Below, in pieces: positions 15,801 to 23,960 of a stretch of 64,000 nucleotides of DNA. The notes beneath the pieces were generated by a model. The model ran no database searches and was not told the origin of the DNA. It was given only the letters and a program-made list of their open reading frames with translations. The position numbers and the translations under genes are program-made. This stretch comes from Butyrivibrio proteoclasticus B316 (GTDB lineage: Bacteria > Bacillota > Clostridia > Lachnospirales > Lachnospiraceae): contig NC_014387.1 in the NCBI RefSeq assembly GCF_000145035.1, positions 588,441 through 652,440 of the forward strand. Direction: 5' to 3'. Within the stretch, counting starts at the first letter, position 1. Every line of letters starts with the position of its first letter.

Positions 15801-17216
15801 ATGGTTTTTTCAAGTTTATTATTTACGTTTTATTTTTTGCCTTTGGTTTTAGTACTGTATTATATTTCTAAGGATAAATATAGAAATTACATATTACTGG
15901 TAGCTAGTCTTGGATTCTATGCATACGGCGAGCCTAAATTTGTTTTTGTTATGATAGGCTCAATTGCGCTCAACTATCTGTTTGCACTTATTATAGATAA
16001 GAAAAGAGATAAAGCGTTTTCTAAAGTTCTGATGGTTTTGGATGTTGTTCTTAACATAGGAATTCTATTTGTGTACAAATACCTTGATTTCGCAATTACT
16101 ATTGCTAACAAAGTCAGCGGCGCAAGTCTGCAGCTTAAGGGAATAGCTTTGCCCATAGGCATTTCTTTTTTCACCTTTCAGGCACTGTCCTATGTGATCG
16201 ATGTTTATAAGGGAACGGTGAAGGTTCAGAAGAATCCGCTTTATGTGGCACTTTATATTTCTTTTTTTCCGCAGTTGATTGCAGGACCTATAGTCAGATA
16301 CTCTACGATAGAGGATCAGATTCTTAACAGAACGTCAGATATTGAGACATTTGCTGATGGCGCTAGGCGTTTTATGATAGGGTTTGGAAAAAAAGTGATC
16401 ATAGCCAATAATCTTTCTGAGGTTGCGTCGAGCTCTTTTGGAACTGATGTAGCTACAGCGAATCCGACATTCCTGTGGTTGGGAGCAATATGCTTTAGCT
16501 TGCAGATTTTCTTTGACTTTTCAGGATACTCTGACATGGCTATTGGTCTGGGTAAGATGTTCGGTTTTCATTTTCTTGAAAACTTCAATTATCCATATGT
16601 TTCAAAGTCTGTGACAGAATTCTGGCGCAGATGGCATATTTCACTCAGCAGTTGGTTTAGAGATTATGTGTATATTCCTCTCGGAGGATCAAGAGTTCCT
16701 TTTTGGAGGCATATTCTAAATATGCTTGCAGTATGGCTTTTGACTGGTATCTGGCATGGGGCTAATTACACATTTATAGCATGGGGGCTTGGATATTTCG
16801 TTTTACTGGTAGTTGAAAAATATCTGATCAAACCGGATAAAAGAAAACTAGTTGCTTTTAAGGTTTTATGGCAGATAGTAACACTTTTATGTGTGAACTT
16901 CGGATGGGTAATCTTTAATTCATCAAGTTTGTCCTATGGAATCAAATATTGCCTTGCTATGGTTGGCTATTACGGCAATAGATTTACTATTGATGACACA
17001 GTGATATATAACATGAGGGAATATGGAGCTTTTCTTATTCTTGGAGTCCTTTTCTCTACACCTGTAGTTAAAGTTTTGGGGGCAAAGCTTGGTGAAACTA
17101 AGATTGGTAATGCGACAGCAATTATAACTCCTCTTTGTGTGGGATTTGTCTTTTTGTGGGCTGTTTCATTTCTTATACTTGGGGCGCACAATCCGTTTAT
17201 TTATTTTAATTTCTGA
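15801..17216 (+). CDS. MBOAT-family membrane O-acyltransferase (AlgI-like), second copy
   Basis: 471 residues, polytopic. TEFWRRWHISLSSWFRDYVY near residue 270 and TGIWHGANY with histidine about 319 define the AlgI/DltB type. It is only moderately like the copy at 3493, so this is not a recent duplication. No AlgX or DltD partner follows; the next gene is an mscS. An extracellular acceptor such as a surface polysaccharide is expected, and the enzyme may share the SGNH partner at 4899 or use another outside the window. The ATG has AAGGATAATTGGG upstream, an acceptable but spread-out ribosome site. Confidence 0.9.
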   Translation: MVFSSLLFTFYFLPLVLVLYYISKDKYRNYILLVASLGFYAYGEPKFVFVMIGSIALNYLFALIIDKKRDKAFSKVLMVLDVVLNIGILFVYKYLDFAITIANKVSGASLQLKGIALPIGISFFTFQALSYVIDVYKGTVKVQKNPLYVALYISFFPQLIAGPIVRYSTIEDQILNRTSDIETFADGARRFMIGFGKKVIIANNLSEVASSSFGTDVATANPTFLWLGAICFSLQIFFDFSGYSDMAIGLGKMFGFHFLENFNYPYVSKSVTEFWRRWHISLSSWFRDYVYIPLGGSRVPFWRHILNMLAVWLLTGIWHGANYTFIAWGLGYFVLLVVEKYLIKPDKRKLVAFKVLWQIVTLLCVNFGWVIFNSSSLSYGIKYCLAMVGYYGNRFTIDDTVIYNMREYGAFLILGVLFSTPVVKVLGAKLGETKIGNATAIITPLCVGFVFLWAVSFLILGAHNPFIYFNF

Positions 17217-17270
17217 GTATATGTAATAGAATTTATGGAAAAAGAATTTGTGGGAGTATGAATTATTAGT

Positions 17271-18053
17271 ATGAAAGAAGTTTTGGATGTTTTCTTAAAG
17301 TATATTCTGCCGTTTGTCATCGCTTATATTCTTAATGTAGTGATGAACAAACTCTTTAGCAAGGAGAGGCTTCGTGGTAAGCTTCATCTTATTTTCCTAA
17401 AAGGTATTATAATGGCATTTTTCTGGGCAGTTGCGGTTCTTACTGCGCTTAGCGGAATTCCGGCCTTTAGTAAGACCTGGGAGACAGCTATTGCATCATC
17501 AGGAATTGCGGCGGTTGTAATAGGTCTTGCAGCCCAGTCTACGCTTAGTAACGTGTTTGCGGGTATTGCCCTTTCTGCGTCAAGGTCAAGGCCTTTTGAT
17601 ATTGGAGACAGAGTTGCCATTGATTCTATTGATCCCGGTTATGTTGAGGATATAACTCTTCGTCACACTGTTATCAAGACTTATCAGAATGAGAGAATAT
17701 ATGTGCCAAACTCAGTTGTAGGAAGCGCTACGGTCATCAATTACACTCAGGACCGCTCTTATTCTTTTCCTATAACTGTATCTGTGGCCTATGGAACTGA
17801 CATGCAGAAGGCTATGGATATCATGGCTGACGTTGTTGAGCAGCATCCAAACCATTATGGAGCAAGGCCCAAAGTACTGTGCAAGAACTGCGGGGACAGC
17901 GGAGTTACATTGAGGGTTCTAGTGGAAACCCGGGATTTCAAGGATAATCCAACTACATGTTCAGATTGCCTTGTTGAGATCATGAAGAGATTTGCAGATG
18001 CCGGAATCGAGATTCCATATAATAAGCTTGTTGTATTGCAAGGGGAGTCTTGA
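17271..18053 (+). CDS. mscS: MscS-family small-conductance mechanosensitive channel
   Basis: 260 residues, close to the E. coli length of 286. Three N-terminal membrane helices; the third, pore-lining helix contains SGIAAVVIGLAAQSTLSN and leads into NVFAGIALS. The soluble vestibule begins with RPFDIGDRVAIDS and includes the conserved YVPNSVV motif. It opens under membrane tension and releases solutes after osmotic downshock. A stretch with CKNCGDSG and SDC near residues 204-230 gives three Cys in the C-terminal part, unusual but not metal-site proof. GGGAG lies about 16 bases before the ATG. It probably forms a short transcript with tdk, 47 bases downstream. Confidence 0.92.
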   Translation: MKEVLDVFLKYILPFVIAYILNVVMNKLFSKERLRGKLHLIFLKGIIMAFFWAVAVLTALSGIPAFSKTWETAIASSGIAAVVIGLAAQSTLSNVFAGIALSASRSRPFDIGDRVAIDSIDPGYVEDITLRHTVIKTYQNERIYVPNSVVGSATVINYTQDRSYSFPITVSVAYGTDMQKAMDIMADVVEQHPNHYGARPKVLCKNCGDSGVTLRVLVETRDFKDNPTTCSDCLVEIMKRFADAGIEIPYNKLVVLQGES

Positions 18054-18100
18054 GGAGAAGATCTGTAATAATACAAATCAAGAAATAATTGGGGGAAAGT

Positions 18101-18712
18101 ATGGGAAAGTTATATTTCAGGTATGGAGCAATGGGAAGCTCCAAGACAGCAAATGCGCTGATGGTGCGCTACAATTACTATGAGAAGGGGCAGAACGCTA
18201 TTATTCTGAAACCTCAGACAGAGAACAGGGATGGGGAAAAAACTGTCAAATCCCGCATGGGACTTAGTGCAGAGTGCACATTTGTTGAGGAGTTTTTAGA
18301 GACTGTTCAGAATGAATGGCTCACGGGGAAATCTGATTCATGGAAGGAACTGGACTGCGTAATTGTTGATGAAGCGCAGTTTTTGACAGAAGAGCAGGTT
18401 GATATGCTGGCTCTTGTTGTGGATAAGTATGACCTTCCGGTTATCTGTTATGGACTTCGTACTGATTTTACGAGTCATCTTTTCACAGGTTCCAAGCGAC
18501 TTATGGAGATTGCCAATTATATAGAGGAAGTCCCTACTGTCTGCTGGTGCGGCAGAAGGGCTCATTTTAATGCCCGTGTTCATAATGGCAAGATCGTCAG
18601 AAGCGGTGAGCAGATCATGATGGGTGGCAATGAGTCTTATGTTTCCGTATGTAGGAGACATTTTATATCAGGAGAAGTAAGCGGCCCGAGAGAGAGGGAC
18701 GTTGAGGAGTGA
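18101..18712 (+). CDS. tdk: Thymidine kinase, type II
   Basis: 203 residues. It phosphorylates deoxythymidine with ATP in the pyrimidine salvage pathway. The P-loop GAMGSSKTANAL is near residue 10, the Walker-B-like VIVDEAQFL near 90 and GLRTDF near 118. The zinc lasso has CWCGRRAHFNAR near 148 and a closing VCRRHF near 185; Cys-Cys plus Cys-His is the standard set. The ATG at 18101 is preceded by GGGGGAAAG; an in-frame TTG at 18089 is less likely. Downstream of mscS on the same strand, probably co-transcribed, with no functional link. Confidence 0.94.
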   Translation: MGKLYFRYGAMGSSKTANALMVRYNYYEKGQNAIILKPQTENRDGEKTVKSRMGLSAECTFVEEFLETVQNEWLTGKSDSWKELDCVIVDEAQFLTEEQVDMLALVVDKYDLPVICYGLRTDFTSHLFTGSKRLMEIANYIEEVPTVCWCGRRAHFNARVHNGKIVRSGEQIMMGGNESYVSVCRRHFISGEVSGPRERDVEE

Positions 18713-18834
18713 TCAGGGATATTCATAGTGGTTTTTACGAGAGTTACATATTTGTAATTCTTTTTGCGATTTGAATTACTGGTAGTATTAGAAGAATTGT
18801 ACTAGTAGAAGTATTGTAAGTGGGATTTGGTATT

Positions 18835-20373
18835 ATGAGAAATATTAATGTTTACAGAACAAGACAGATTTGTTTGTTGATTGCATTTTTTACGGTGATC
18901 ATAATCAGGCTTTTCTACAAATTGGATGTCGGTACGATAAATGTTACTGATGAAGCTTGGTACGGTATAAATGCTTTTGAAATGTTCAAGAGTGGTAACT
19001 GGCTTGTTCCGACCCTTAGAGGACAAATTGACTATGCCTCTAAACCGCCTCTTGGACTATGGGGAATTCTTATAGGGTTTAAGATTTTTGGAACAAACCT
19101 TATGGGACTTCGTTTCTATTCGGCTGTGGCAGGTCTTTTGACTATAATCGTTATCTGCATTTATTTGTATAAGCGGTTTGATAACAGATATGCTCTGGCA
19201 GCGGCAGCTGTTTTCCCTGTTTTGTGGCAGTGCTTTGACATGCATATGTACAGAGCTGGCGATATGGATGCTCTGTTTGGTTTGTTCTACGCGATAGCAA
19301 TTTTTGCTCTGTCTGAAATTGCCAGGGGCGATTCGCGAATGATAGTTGTGTACTGGGCTGCAGTGGGGCTTGGTTTTATGACCAAGAGTATGCATGTCGT
19401 GGTATTTTTGCTTGTTGGATTTTTGTATTTACCTGTTATTTACAAAAAGCTTAATGTCAAGGACAGCGTCTTTGGAATATTGGCAGGTCTTCTACCAACT
19501 GTAGTGTGGGGAGCGGCTCGTTATCAGGTTGATGGATTTAAATATATTCGCTGTATTACCCTTGGAGAAGCCGGAGATCAGACCAGAAGCGGAATAACTC
19601 TTGATTATCTAAGAGATATTTCAAGAGAGAAGGTAACTTGGCTTCTCGCAGCTCTTTTGCTGGTAAGGCTTGTAATGTATTTTGTACACGGAGTAACGGA
19701 TGATTCCTATAAGGGAGCCGGGCTTCCGGAAAAGAGAAATCTTAGAAACTGGTTCAGAATATTTGGCAGAGATGTTTTCTTTTTTATAAAAAGAAGATAT
19801 CTATCCATTCTGGCCTACTGTGTACCTATTGGAGTTTACACTTTGGCAGGGCATTACATGACCTGGTACATTGATCCGGCATATATTGCAGTAATATGGA
19901 TTGTCTCGATAGAGGCTATTGAGATTTCAGATATGCTGGGCAAGACAATGAAGAAAAGGGTTTTTGTTCTCCTTGTTGCTTTGGCCTGCCTCTTTTATTC
20001 AAGTGTTCAAATATATCAGTACAAGGATCTTGGTGAGGGCGGTAATCCGGTTGATCAGTTTGGACATGATATGACAGAGTTCTGTGATAATACCAGCGGT
20101 GAATATGCCGGATGTGATGCGTATATTGCCTATGACAGAGGTAGATATGTTGGTGACAGAGGTCACTGGGAACTTGATTATGTTTTTACCTGTAACACTA
20201 AGGGAAATTTAAACTGCCTTGATGGCGGCGTAGAGGGATTCCTTGCGGATGAGGATTCACTGCTGGTTCTCGATAGCGGGTTGTGGGATCAGTATGCAAG
20301 TGTCCTGACAGGCTATGTGTTCCTTGAGCAGAATACATTTTATGTGCTGTCACATGATAGGTATGGAGAGTAG
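18835..20373 (+). CDS. GT39/ArnT-like membrane glycosyltransferase
   Basis: 512 residues. A first helix near residues 9-27 leads to a luminal motif TDEAWYGINAFEM with the Asp-Glu pair expected of PMT/ArnT enzymes, then KPPLGLWG and about ten further helices. The C-terminal 110 residues are soluble and lie outside. Such proteins transfer a sugar from a polyprenyl phosphate carrier to protein or lipid on the outer face. The ATG at 18835 is favoured over an in-frame GTG at 18820. It stands alone with a terminator directly after it, so the acceptor cannot be inferred from neighbours. Confidence 0.85.
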   Translation: MRNINVYRTRQICLLIAFFTVIIIRLFYKLDVGTINVTDEAWYGINAFEMFKSGNWLVPTLRGQIDYASKPPLGLWGILIGFKIFGTNLMGLRFYSAVAGLLTIIVICIYLYKRFDNRYALAAAAVFPVLWQCFDMHMYRAGDMDALFGLFYAIAIFALSEIARGDSRMIVVYWAAVGLGFMTKSMHVVVFLLVGFLYLPVIYKKLNVKDSVFGILAGLLPTVVWGAARYQVDGFKYIRCITLGEAGDQTRSGITLDYLRDISREKVTWLLAALLLVRLVMYFVHGVTDDSYKGAGLPEKRNLRNWFRIFGRDVFFFIKRRYLSILAYCVPIGVYTLAGHYMTWYIDPAYIAVIWIVSIEAIEISDMLGKTMKKRVFVLLVALACLFYSSVQIYQYKDLGEGGNPVDQFGHDMTEFCDNTSGEYAGCDAYIAYDRGRYVGDRGHWELDYVFTCNTKGNLNCLDGGVEGFLADEDSLLVLDSGLWDQYASVLTGYVFLEQNTFYVLSHDRYGE

Positions 20374-20382
20374 TATGTTTAG

Positions 20383-20416
20383 AGCGGTCATCGTATGGTG
20401 GCCGCTTTTCGATTTT
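20383..20416 (+). terminator. Terminator after the GT39 gene
   Basis: AGCGGTCA (20383-20390) pairs with TGGCCGCT (20399-20406), including one G-U pair, with an 8-nt loop, followed by TTTT and a second short T-run. Confidence 0.8.
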
Positions 20417-20456
20417 ATATTAAAAAATCTGAATATTTAGTCTTTTTTCTTTTACC

Positions 20457-20484
20457 TTAATTGGAGACTGGTCTGTGCCGATAT
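20457..20484 (+). promoter_or_regulatory. Sigma-28 (SigD/FliA)-like promoter
   Basis: TTAA (20457-20460), 16 bases, then GCCGATAT (20477-20484), close to the TAAA-N15-GCCGATAT consensus. It would transcribe the EF-hand-like gene at 20732 with a leader of about 240 bases. Confidence 0.5.
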
Positions 20485-20731
20485 CAATAAGGACACGATG
20501 ATTATTGATGGGTAACCAATACCACCACCAGCAATCAGTAATTTGACTGTGTATTTGTTATCTCTGGCCACCAGCAGAAATTGGGTAACAAATGAATATT
20601 TCTGAATTGGGAATAAGCTAAGGAAAGCGTGATCCTTCATGGAAGAGTAAATCTTTTACATGGAGGTTTTTTATTTTTGTAGTAGAAGGAAAATGCTACG
20701 AAATAATGACCTTCATAATCAAGGAGGCACC
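20485..20731 (+). other. Long untranslated leader of the EF-hand-like gene
   Basis: No convincing gene. TTTGTTA (20554-20560) can pair with TAACAAA (20586-20592) around a GGCCACCAGC-containing loop. A strong AAGGAGG site precedes the ATG at 20732. No known riboswitch motif recognised; in particular the c-di-GMP-I core often found before clostridial flagellar genes is not visible. Confidence 0.4.
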
Positions 20732-22024
20732 ATGAAAATTGCACAAAGTAACGTTAATCTAGTGTCAAGTAGTCACTATTACGAGGAAAACACGGTATCG
20801 ATAAGTAGTGGGGTGATGACGAGGGAGTCTTTTTTGGACAATCTGCAGAGGCAGGGCGAGGTAGTTACAGGACAAGATAAGATAGAAGAGAGCAGTGCAA
20901 AGAATGCTGAAGGAAAGATTAATGTAAAAAGTGGGACAGAAAGAAGCAAATTGTCGGATCTTTTTGAGATGAACGGAAATCAGTCTGAGATATCTATGGG
21001 GAGCGACAATTATAATAATTTGAAGTCCGCAAGATCAGCTTATCTTACAAGTTCAGAGGAGAGCCTTCACGAGCAGATTGCAAGGATAAGGGCAAATCTT
21101 TTGGAGAGCCTATTAAGTTTCCTGCAGCTTATTGGAGGGGATAAGGCAAGATCCAGGTACAAAGAGACACTTGGAGAAACAGCAAATATGCTGAATGAGA
21201 ATAGCTTTGTCAGTGTGACATCTATTAAAACAAGCCATGTGGAGGAAGAGGCAACAAGTTTTTCCGGTCAGGGGATAGCGCTGACAGAGGATGGAAGACA
21301 GATTGATTTTAATGTGAATTTCAGTTTATCCAGGCGTTTTGAGTCCTACGCTGGAGTTACCATGGCAAGAGCGGCTAATCTGATAGATCCGCTTGTTATC
21401 AATGTTGGAAGCAATGTCACAAGTATAAGCGATCAGAGCTTTTACTTTGATATTGACTGCGATGGCAAGGAGGATAAGATAAGGGGCCTTGGGCCTGGAA
21501 CAGGTTTTTTGACCTATGATATGAATGGGGATGGCATCATCAATGATGGCAGCGAATTGTTTGGTACAAAGAGTGGTGATGGATTCAAGGATCTTGCCCG
21601 GTATGACAGTGATGGAAATGGCTGGATCGATGAAAACGACGAGGTTTACGGTAAACTTCAGGTCTGGCTAAGGGGTGAGGATGGCGAGGATACTCTTTTG
21701 TCCCTACAGGAAGCTGATGTTGGGGCAATCTATCTTGGAAGCGCACCGACAGCGTACACCTATTACGGGGATGAGGGAGATGTGCATGATCCATCAAGGC
21801 TATCAGGAGGTGCAAGCTACGCAAGTCAGCATGATGAAGAGGGATATGCTAACAATGGAGCGGATGTGAATAATGGAGCAGATGCAAATATTGCGGTGAA
21901 TCCAGCAAGCGTAGATATTGCTTCAAGCATGGCAGTTACAGCGATGATGCGAGCTAGCGGGTTGTTTCTACGAGAGAGCGGCGGCGTAGGTACAGTGCAC
22001 CAGATAGATCTTGCGAGAATGTGA
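20732..22024 (+). CDS. Protein with EF-hand-like calcium-binding loops, ahead of the flagellar block
   Basis: 430 residues, no signal peptide or membrane helix. The N-terminal half is polar and low in complexity. From about residue 245 a domain contains three Asp-rich loops: DIDCDGKEDK, DMNGDGIINDGSE (near 262) and DSDGNGWIDENDE (near 291), each close to the DxDxDG calcium-loop pattern. The stretch SELFG...GDGF...YDSDGNGWID is a recurring module I know from uncharacterised clostridial proteins. An N-D-G-A-rich tail follows. The ATG at 20732 has AAGGAGG seven bases upstream. The promoter resembles sigma-28 sites, which links it to motility. The role is unknown; a secreted or filament-associated calcium-binding protein is possible. 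Confidence 0.6.
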   Translation: MKIAQSNVNLVSSSHYYEENTVSISSGVMTRESFLDNLQRQGEVVTGQDKIEESSAKNAEGKINVKSGTERSKLSDLFEMNGNQSEISMGSDNYNNLKSARSAYLTSSEESLHEQIARIRANLLESLLSFLQLIGGDKARSRYKETLGETANMLNENSFVSVTSIKTSHVEEEATSFSGQGIALTEDGRQIDFNVNFSLSRRFESYAGVTMARAANLIDPLVINVGSNVTSISDQSFYFDIDCDGKEDKIRGLGPGTGFLTYDMNGDGIINDGSELFGTKSGDGFKDLARYDSDGNGWIDENDEVYGKLQVWLRGEDGEDTLLSLQEADVGAIYLGSAPTAYTYYGDEGDVHDPSRLSGGASYASQHDEEGYANNGADVNNGADANIAVNPASVDIASSMAVTAMMRASGLFLRESGGVGTVHQIDLARM

Positions 22025-22062
22025 TAGAGGGAGCAATGATCTACGACAATCTTTGAGTAATC

Positions 22063-22396
22063 TTAGCCGAAAACATATGAAAAGATTGGTTGCGGCTAAT
22101 GGCTATACGCAGAATAATAGCGCGCTATTAGCCGCAATGACAATGAAATGAGGTTTTCGGGTAAGTAGAATGTGATTAGAATTGTAAGAGACTAGCCGCA
22201 AAGGCCTTTAATGATGGATTTCGGCTAATAAACTTAACGACTACAGTGACAAGTGATTAGCCGAAGAGGACCTATTTTTGAAAATTCGGCTAACATATGG
22301 ACCTGATGGCAGATTTTAATATTAGCCGAAATAGTCTTTTCCAAGCATGTTAGGCTGATAGAATTCTAAAAGGCATCATTTTACATTAGCCGCAAA
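22063..22396. repeat. Array of six 64-65 bp units built on inverted TTAGCCG / CGGCTAA half-sites
   Basis: The sequence TTAGCCG (CTAGCCG in unit 3) begins at 22063, 22128, 22192, 22257, 22322 and 22386. The inverted partner CGGCTAA begins exactly 30 bases later in each of the first five units (22093, 22158, 22222, 22287, 22352); unit 2 has CGGGTAA and unit 5 AGGCTGA. The core extends to TTAGCCG(A/C)AA...TT(T/G/A)CGGCTAAT. The 23 bases inside each pair and the 27-28 bases between pairs differ in every unit. Each pair could fold as a 7-10 bp hairpin with a loop of about 20 bases. It lies in an 837-base gap before flgM and fits no repeat family known to me. Confidence 0.9.
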
Positions 22397-22578
22397 TGTT
22401 AATATCAGTGTCTTGAGTATAAAACATCGGTCCCAAGACAGTATTCCTACGTTAACAATAGAATCATAAAGGGGTGCATAACCTTTTGCTAAGAATAAAA
22501 AAGCGCATTAAGAAAAAGACCAGTACACTAAAAAGATCAAGTCACAAAAAGTTCACAAAAAAATTTCTAAAATAACTC
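22397..22578 (+). other. AT-rich stretch between the repeat array and the flgM promoters
   Basis: No gene seen. From about 22485 it is rich in A-tracts at roughly 10-base intervals, which could act as an UP-like element for the promoter at 22579. Confidence 0.4.
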
Positions 22579-22606
22579 TAAAGTTTTTGAAAAGAATAAC
22601 CGATAT
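22579..22606 (+). promoter_or_regulatory. Sigma-28 promoter P1 of flgM
   Basis: TAAAGTTT (22579-22586), matching the full -35 consensus, and ACCGATAT (22599-22606), with a spacing one base longer than the optimum. It lies about 255 bases before the flgM start. Confidence 0.7.
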
Positions 22607-22720
22607 AAATAACGGAAACCAATAAAAAGTGTTGAAATCCTTGGAGAAAGCACATATTACGGGCATGGAGGACTAGGGGAAGACCTTCAGCAAATTGTTT
22701 CTGATATATCATTTAGAAAC

Positions 22721-22747
22721 TAAAGTAATATGAATATCTACCGATAA
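22721..22747 (+). promoter_or_regulatory. Sigma-28 promoter P2 of flgM
   Basis: TAAA (22721-22724), 15 bases, then ACCGATAA (22740-22747): optimal spacing. Confidence 0.75.
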
Positions 22748-22829
22748 AAAGAGTAGAAAAATCTACGAGATCAGATTAGAGTGATCAAACTAAAGTTAGT
22801 AGACCAATCTACCGATAAAAGAAGTAGAT
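22737..22829 (+). repeat. Two 21-bp direct repeats covering the flgM P2 and P3 -10 boxes
   Basis: Near-identical 21-base copies at 22737-22757 and 22809-22829, 72 bases apart. Each starts with TCTAC, contains CCGATAAAA and ends with GTAGA, so each is also an inverted repeat centred on the -10 element. The -35 regions are also repeated 70 bases apart, indicating a promoter duplication. Confidence 0.75.
22791..22818 (+). promoter_or_regulatory. Sigma-28 promoter P3 of flgM
   Basis: TAAAGTTA (22791-22798) and ACCGATAA (22811-22818), spacing 16 bases between TAAA and ACCGATAA. Closest promoter to the flgM start (about 45 bases). Confidence 0.7.
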
Positions 22830-22861
22830 AACAAAATACTCCAGGGAAGGAGGAAAAGAAT

Positions 22862-23146
22862 ATGCGTATAGAAGCATACAGTCAGGTTCAGCAAGTTTAT
22901 TCAAACAACAAAGTAGGTAAGGCACAGCCGACCAAGAAGACAAATGATATCAGGGATACTGTATCTTTTTCTTCTATAGGTAAGGATATTCAGGTTGCTA
23001 AACAGGCTGTAAGCGCAGCTCCAGATGTCAGGGAGGACGTTGTAGCTAAGTACAAAGCTGCTATCAAGAACGGAACTTATGATGTGAGTGGAGAGGCCTT
23101 TGCAGATAAAATGCTTGCTAACTACGAAGCTTTCGAAGGTTTATGA
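22862..23146 (+). CDS. flgM: Anti-sigma-28 factor FlgM
   Basis: 94 residues, the normal size. FlgM binds sigma-28 until the hook-basal body is complete and is then exported, freeing the sigma factor for late flagellar genes. The N-terminal half is disordered and ends DTVSFSSIGKDIQ. The C-terminal sigma-binding half has VREDVVAKYKAAIKNGTYDV followed by SGEAFADKML, the classic FlgM signature. GGAGG lies 8 bases before the ATG. It heads the flgN-flgK run and is preceded by three sigma-28-like promoters, so FlgM would regulate its own synthesis through sigma-28. Confidence 0.93.
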   Translation: MRIEAYSQVQQVYSNNKVGKAQPTKKTNDIRDTVSFSSIGKDIQVAKQAVSAAPDVREDVVAKYKAAIKNGTYDVSGEAFADKMLANYEAFEGL

Positions 23147-23155
23147 TAAAACGGC

Positions 23156-23184
23156 CCTGTTCGTGATGACTCATCGCGGGTGGG
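23156..23184 (+). other. G-U-rich hairpin between flgM and flgN
   Basis: Bases 23156-23168 pair with 23172-23184 around a 3-nt loop: seven strong pairs (CGTGATG with CATCGCG, one G-U) followed by six more, four of them G-U. No T-run follows, so it is not a simple terminator; it may help set the flgM to flgN ratio. Confidence 0.4.
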
Positions 23185-23289
23185 ACTGAAAAAGGTAAAC
23201 CAAAATGGCTAATTTAGCAGGTATACAGGATGAATAGCCTGAGCCATATTACAAATTGAATATATCAAAGAATAAGGAGGATAATTCCA

Positions 23290-23808
23290 GTGGCTAGTTT
23301 GATGGAAACTTTGGTGCAGGTTCTCGACGATGAATGCACCATGTACGAGCAATTACTGGGGTTGTCGAGCCGAAAGACCGCTATTATCGTGTCAGGCGAT
23401 CTTAAGGCACTTGCGGATATCACGGATGAAGAGCAGTGCGTGATAGGCAAGATCCAGCGCCTTGAAAAAGAGAGAATCGTGGCGATGGAGAACATTGCCT
23501 GCGTACTTAACAAGGATGTTGATTCATTAAAACTGACCGATCTGATCGAGATTTTGGAAAAGAGACCACAAGATCAGAAGAGTCTGGCAACGCAACGCGA
23601 CAGATTAGTCTTCGTAGTTGAAAATGTCAGACGTGTAAACGGACAGAACCAGGAACTCTTAAAGAGCTCCCTCGAAATGGTTCGATTTGAGATGAACATC
23701 ATCCAGGCGTCTAGAAGAGCTCCACAGACAGCAAATTATTCCAGAGCTTTAGACACTACAGGCGATTGTCTAGGTTACACATCGGGCGGGTTTGATGCAA
23801 AGCAGTAA
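23290..23808 (+). CDS. flgN: Flagellar export chaperone FlgN
   Basis: 172 residues with a GTG start; AAGGAGG lies 8 bases upstream and no better ATG exists near it. FlgN escorts the hook-filament junction proteins FlgK and FlgL to the export gate. The sequence is almost wholly helical, with heptad-like runs (MYEQLLGLSSRKTAIIV, then IGKIQRLEKERIVAMENIA) and the typical closing NQELLKSSLEMVRFEMNII. The last 30 residues are polar and probably flexible. Position between flgM and flgK is the standard one for Firmicutes. Confidence 0.85.
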   Translation: MASLMETLVQVLDDECTMYEQLLGLSSRKTAIIVSGDLKALADITDEEQCVIGKIQRLEKERIVAMENIACVLNKDVDSLKLTDLIEILEKRPQDQKSLATQRDRLVFVVENVRRVNGQNQELLKSSLEMVRFEMNIIQASRRAPQTANYSRALDTTGDCLGYTSGGFDAKQ

Positions 23809-23812
23809 TGTA

Positions 23813-23863
23813 GTATTTCATCTGATCATTTAACGAGGAAATACCAAGATTAGAGGATCAGAT
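23813..23863 (+). other. Pseudoknot-like or alternative-stem element between flgN and flgK
   Basis: GTATTTC (23813-23819) can pair with GAAATAC (23838-23844), and the directly adjacent ATCTGATC (23820-23827) with GATCAGAT (23856-23863). The order 1-2-1'-2' is that of an H-type pseudoknot, or of two competing hairpins. Confidence 0.45.
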
Positions 23864-23960
23864 GAGAGGCTACCAAGCATGTAGATAACCCACCCGGGAT
23901 AGACAATTTCCCGATAGTGTCTTTAATTTTGCCTTTTTTAGGATAAAAGGAGAATACACC

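Noticed and set aside
20452..20640. 62-codon leftward open frame in the gap before the EF-hand-like gene
   Set aside because: No ribosome site, overlaps the probable sigma-28 promoter and leader, no recognisable family.
22063..22396. CRISPR array
   Set aside because: The period and palindrome would fit, but only the 7-10 base ends repeat; the inner part of each unit is different, and no cas gene is present.
22063..22396. Integron attC sites
   Set aside because: The half-sites do not contain the GTTRRRY core, there are no cassette genes and no integrase.
20485..23300. c-di-GMP riboswitch controlling the flagellar genes
   Set aside because: I looked for the conserved GEMM core seen before other clostridial flagellar operons and did not find it in these leaders.
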